Below, piece after piece: positions 62,526 to 64,000 of a stretch of 64,000 bases of DNA. Position numbers and translations under genes: made by a program. The notes beneath the pieces were generated by a model that saw only the letters and a list, made by a program, of their open reading frames with translations, was not told the DNA's origin and did no database searches. Origin of the DNA: Flammeovirga yaeyamensis. GTDB lineage: Bacteria; Bacteroidota; Bacteroidia; Cytophagales; Flammeovirgaceae. Where the stretch lies: positions 1,488,001 through 1,552,000 of the forward strand of contig NZ_CP076133.1 in NCBI RefSeq assembly GCF_018736045.1, given 5' to 3'. Every line of letters begins with the position of its first letter. Position 1 is the first letter of the stretch.

Positions 62526-63421
62526 GGCGACATACTTTTCTTATAATGATCATTCATTTTTAAAAATGATGGAAGCAAAGTCACTAAATTCAACCACCAG
62601 GAGAATACCAAAGAGATACCCTGAATACATACTTTTGGTCGTTTAAAAAAGCCAAGAACATGTTTTAAAAAGTGTACTTGATGATAGAGAAATACTTCTA
62701 CATAAATTGTTCTCCATGGAGATGGATTTCTATTTTTCTTGTACAATGCTTTATTCTTGTAATAAAGGGGGAACTCACTTTCAAGAATTCTCATCCTCCC
62801 TTTTAGTTTTGATAATTTCTCTTTTCGAGGTGGATGATAGATTTTCATCTCCTTTAGGAATAAAGTAGTACCTCGTTCTTTTAACCTCCATGCAAAGTCA
62901 GCGTCTTCATTATGGGCAAAAGGAAATGATTCATCAAAACCATTTAACTCTTGAAATATATCTTTTCTAAATGCTGCATTACAAGTTGGTAATGCAGGGT
63001 TGCCACTTAGATTTTCTATCTGATGAGTTAAAGGTGTAACATTTTTTTTATCAGTGTAGGTTAAACCTTCTAATCCTAACACATCCCCCCTTCTATCAAA
63101 TGTAGACGAAATAGTAGTTAACCAATCTGGATCAGCCACACAATCATCATCTGTAAAAGCTAAGTATTTCCCCTTTGCCAATTCAGCTCCGGAGTTTCTT
63201 GCTTTTGCAGGTCCTGCCTGTTGTACCTCTATGATGGTCCAACGATCAAGGTGTTCGTATTTTTCTCTTAGAATTTGCACAGTGTTATCTACACATCCAT
63301 CGCAAACAATAATCACCTCATATTTAGAATTATCGAAATCTTGATGCAAAATAGATTCAGTTAGCTCAACTACAAGATCCTGTCTATTATGAGTGGGTAT
63401 AATCACACTAATCTCTATCAT
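62522..63421 (-). CDS. Glycosyltransferase family 2 protein
   Basis: 299 residues. GT-A motifs are complete: VIIPTHNRQDLVVELTESI, VCDGCVDNTVQILRE, the DxD-type TDDDCVADPDWL and HNEDADFAWRLKERG. The C-terminal quarter is hydrophobic (LYHQVHFLKHVLGFF, then VFSWWLNLVTLLPSFL), suggesting membrane association. Its ATG overlaps the last base of the methyltransferase stop codon and its stop overlaps the next start. Likely adds a sugar in surface-glycan synthesis. Confidence 0.9.
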   Translation of the reverse strand: MIEISVIIPTHNRQDLVVELTESILHQDFDNSKYEVIIVCDGCVDNTVQILREKYEHLDRWTIIEVQQAGPAKARNSGAELAKGKYLAFTDDDCVADPDWLTTISSTFDRRGDVLGLEGLTYTDKKNVTPLTHQIENLSGNPALPTCNAAFRKDIFQELNGFDESFPFAHNEDADFAWRLKERGTTLFLKEMKIYHPPRKEKLSKLKGRMRILESEFPLYYKNKALYKKNRNPSPWRTIYVEVFLYHQVHFLKHVLGFFKRPKVCIQGISLVFSWWLNLVTLLPSFLKMNDHYKKSMSP

Positions 63422-63999
63422 CAGGATACTTTTTGAGTATTTAAACCAATTGTTTTATCAAGTTTTCTTAATCGACTTCCAGTTAATATTTTAGAAAACA
63501 TTGATCTACTTAATGCGAAAAATGCAGTAAAGAAAGAGGATAATTCTTCTTTTAACGATCGCTGAGGAAATAATTTCAACATTTGTTCCTGTGATAATGC
63601 ACCGTCAAAAAACGAATTTTGATATTCATCTTCAGGATTCATCACTATTGGTAAAGAATCTTCCCACTCATACCTCACAGTCAAAATATCCGGATAAGTG
63701 GCCATTAATAATTTAAAGGCAATACTTTCTCTTGATAAGTAATAAAGAAAAAAATCACCAAAGTCTAAATGTTGCCCTATAGGGCCTACATCATCTTTTT
63801 TCTTTCCAACTATAGTATCTTCAATATCAAGAAATACCCATTCGTGTGAGCCTTTGGGAACAAGGTATTCTCCCATTAAAGAGGGCATTTCTAAATATCC
63901 TCTTTTAGCAACACGTGTCATTTCTTTAATAAATTTGACAGGATCGTCCACATGTTCTAGAACATGACAACAAATTACATAATCAAATTCGTTGTCTTC
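63421..63999 (-). CDS. SAM-dependent methyltransferase, 5' partial
   Basis: The frame runs to the window edge, so the N-terminus and most of the SAM-binding fold are outside; 192 residues are visible. Reading through the in-frame GTG at 63951, the first visible residues, EDNEFDYVICCHVLEHVDDP, are the classic motif IV of class I methyltransferases (type 11). The rest contains VAKRGYLEMPSLMGEYL and a C-terminal part typical of glycan-cluster methyltransferases. First visible gene of the minus-strand operon. The substrate is likely a sugar or lipid intermediate. Confidence 0.88.
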   Translation of the reverse strand, partial: EDNEFDYVICCHVLEHVDDPVKFIKEMTRVAKRGYLEMPSLMGEYLVPKGSHEWVFLDIEDTIVGKKKDDVGPIGQHLDFGDFFLYYLSRESIAFKLLMATYPDILTVRYEWEDSLPIVMNPEDEYQNSFFDGALSQEQMLKLFPQRSLKEELSSFFTAFFALSRSMFSKILTGSRLRKLDKTIGLNTQKVS

Positions 64000-64000
64000 A

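Noticed and set aside
1-64000. CRISPR arrays, insertion sequences, prophage or integrative-element ends
   Set aside because: No spaced direct repeats, transposase, integrase or flanking target duplications were found by reading both strands.

Overview
The window looks like a stretch of a Bacteroidota chromosome, most likely order Cytophagales; a Flammeovirga-like marine gliding bacterium is my guess, not a proof. The reasons are the low GC content, signal peptides ending in a Q after the cleavage site, a type IX secretion type-B sorting domain (gliding motility-associated C-terminal domain) with PorP/SprF and a PorE-like OmpA protein, a TonB-dependent receptor, and promoter-like sites of the Bacteroidota form TTG-N17-23-TAnnTTTG. 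There are no rRNA or tRNA genes, no CRISPR array, no insertion sequence and no clearly broken gene.

Bases 1-11804: the end of an ECF sigma factor; a lone SLATT membrane protein; a six-gene operon of TetR regulator, outer-membrane barrel, ABC ATPase, two FtsX-type permeases and a LolA-like protein; small hypothetical genes, one with a DUF1905/YdeI domain and one with an SHD1-like domain; then a VWA protein paired with a MoxR/Mg-chelatase-type AAA ATPase. Bases 12013-27165: a fatty-acyl-CoA ligase, then an LPP20-like gene divergent from a five-gene operon in which every product has a signal peptide: LPP20/DUF4384 protein, PD40-OmpA protein, an unknown 773-residue protein, a TPR-caspase and a WD40-caspase. 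A short Omp85-like barrel gene follows. This exported caspase operon is the best candidate for an undescribed system. A third, very large exported propeller-caspase lies at 35226-40313.

Bases 27478-40313 also hold two small lipoprotein genes of 56 and 47 residues, a DUF1684 protein, barrels, a 2Fe-2S mini-protein, a MarC-family protein and a TonB-type receptor. Bases 40572-51944: a Wzx-like flippase, a candidate structured RNA with its own promoter (41950-42057), two tiny related genes, four tandem paralogues of about 143 residues, a dicarboxylate symporter, a cytidylate-kinase-like protein, a beta-CASP nuclease, a DUF2520 protein, DinB and 3-mercaptopyruvate sulfurtransferase.

Bases 52277-64000, all on the minus strand and tightly packed, read as one long operon: methyltransferase, glycosyltransferases and an acyltransferase, then a T9SS type-B surface protein, PorP/SprF and the PorE-like TPR-PD40-OmpA protein. 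It physically joins surface-glycan synthesis with secretion and anchoring of a cell-surface protein.
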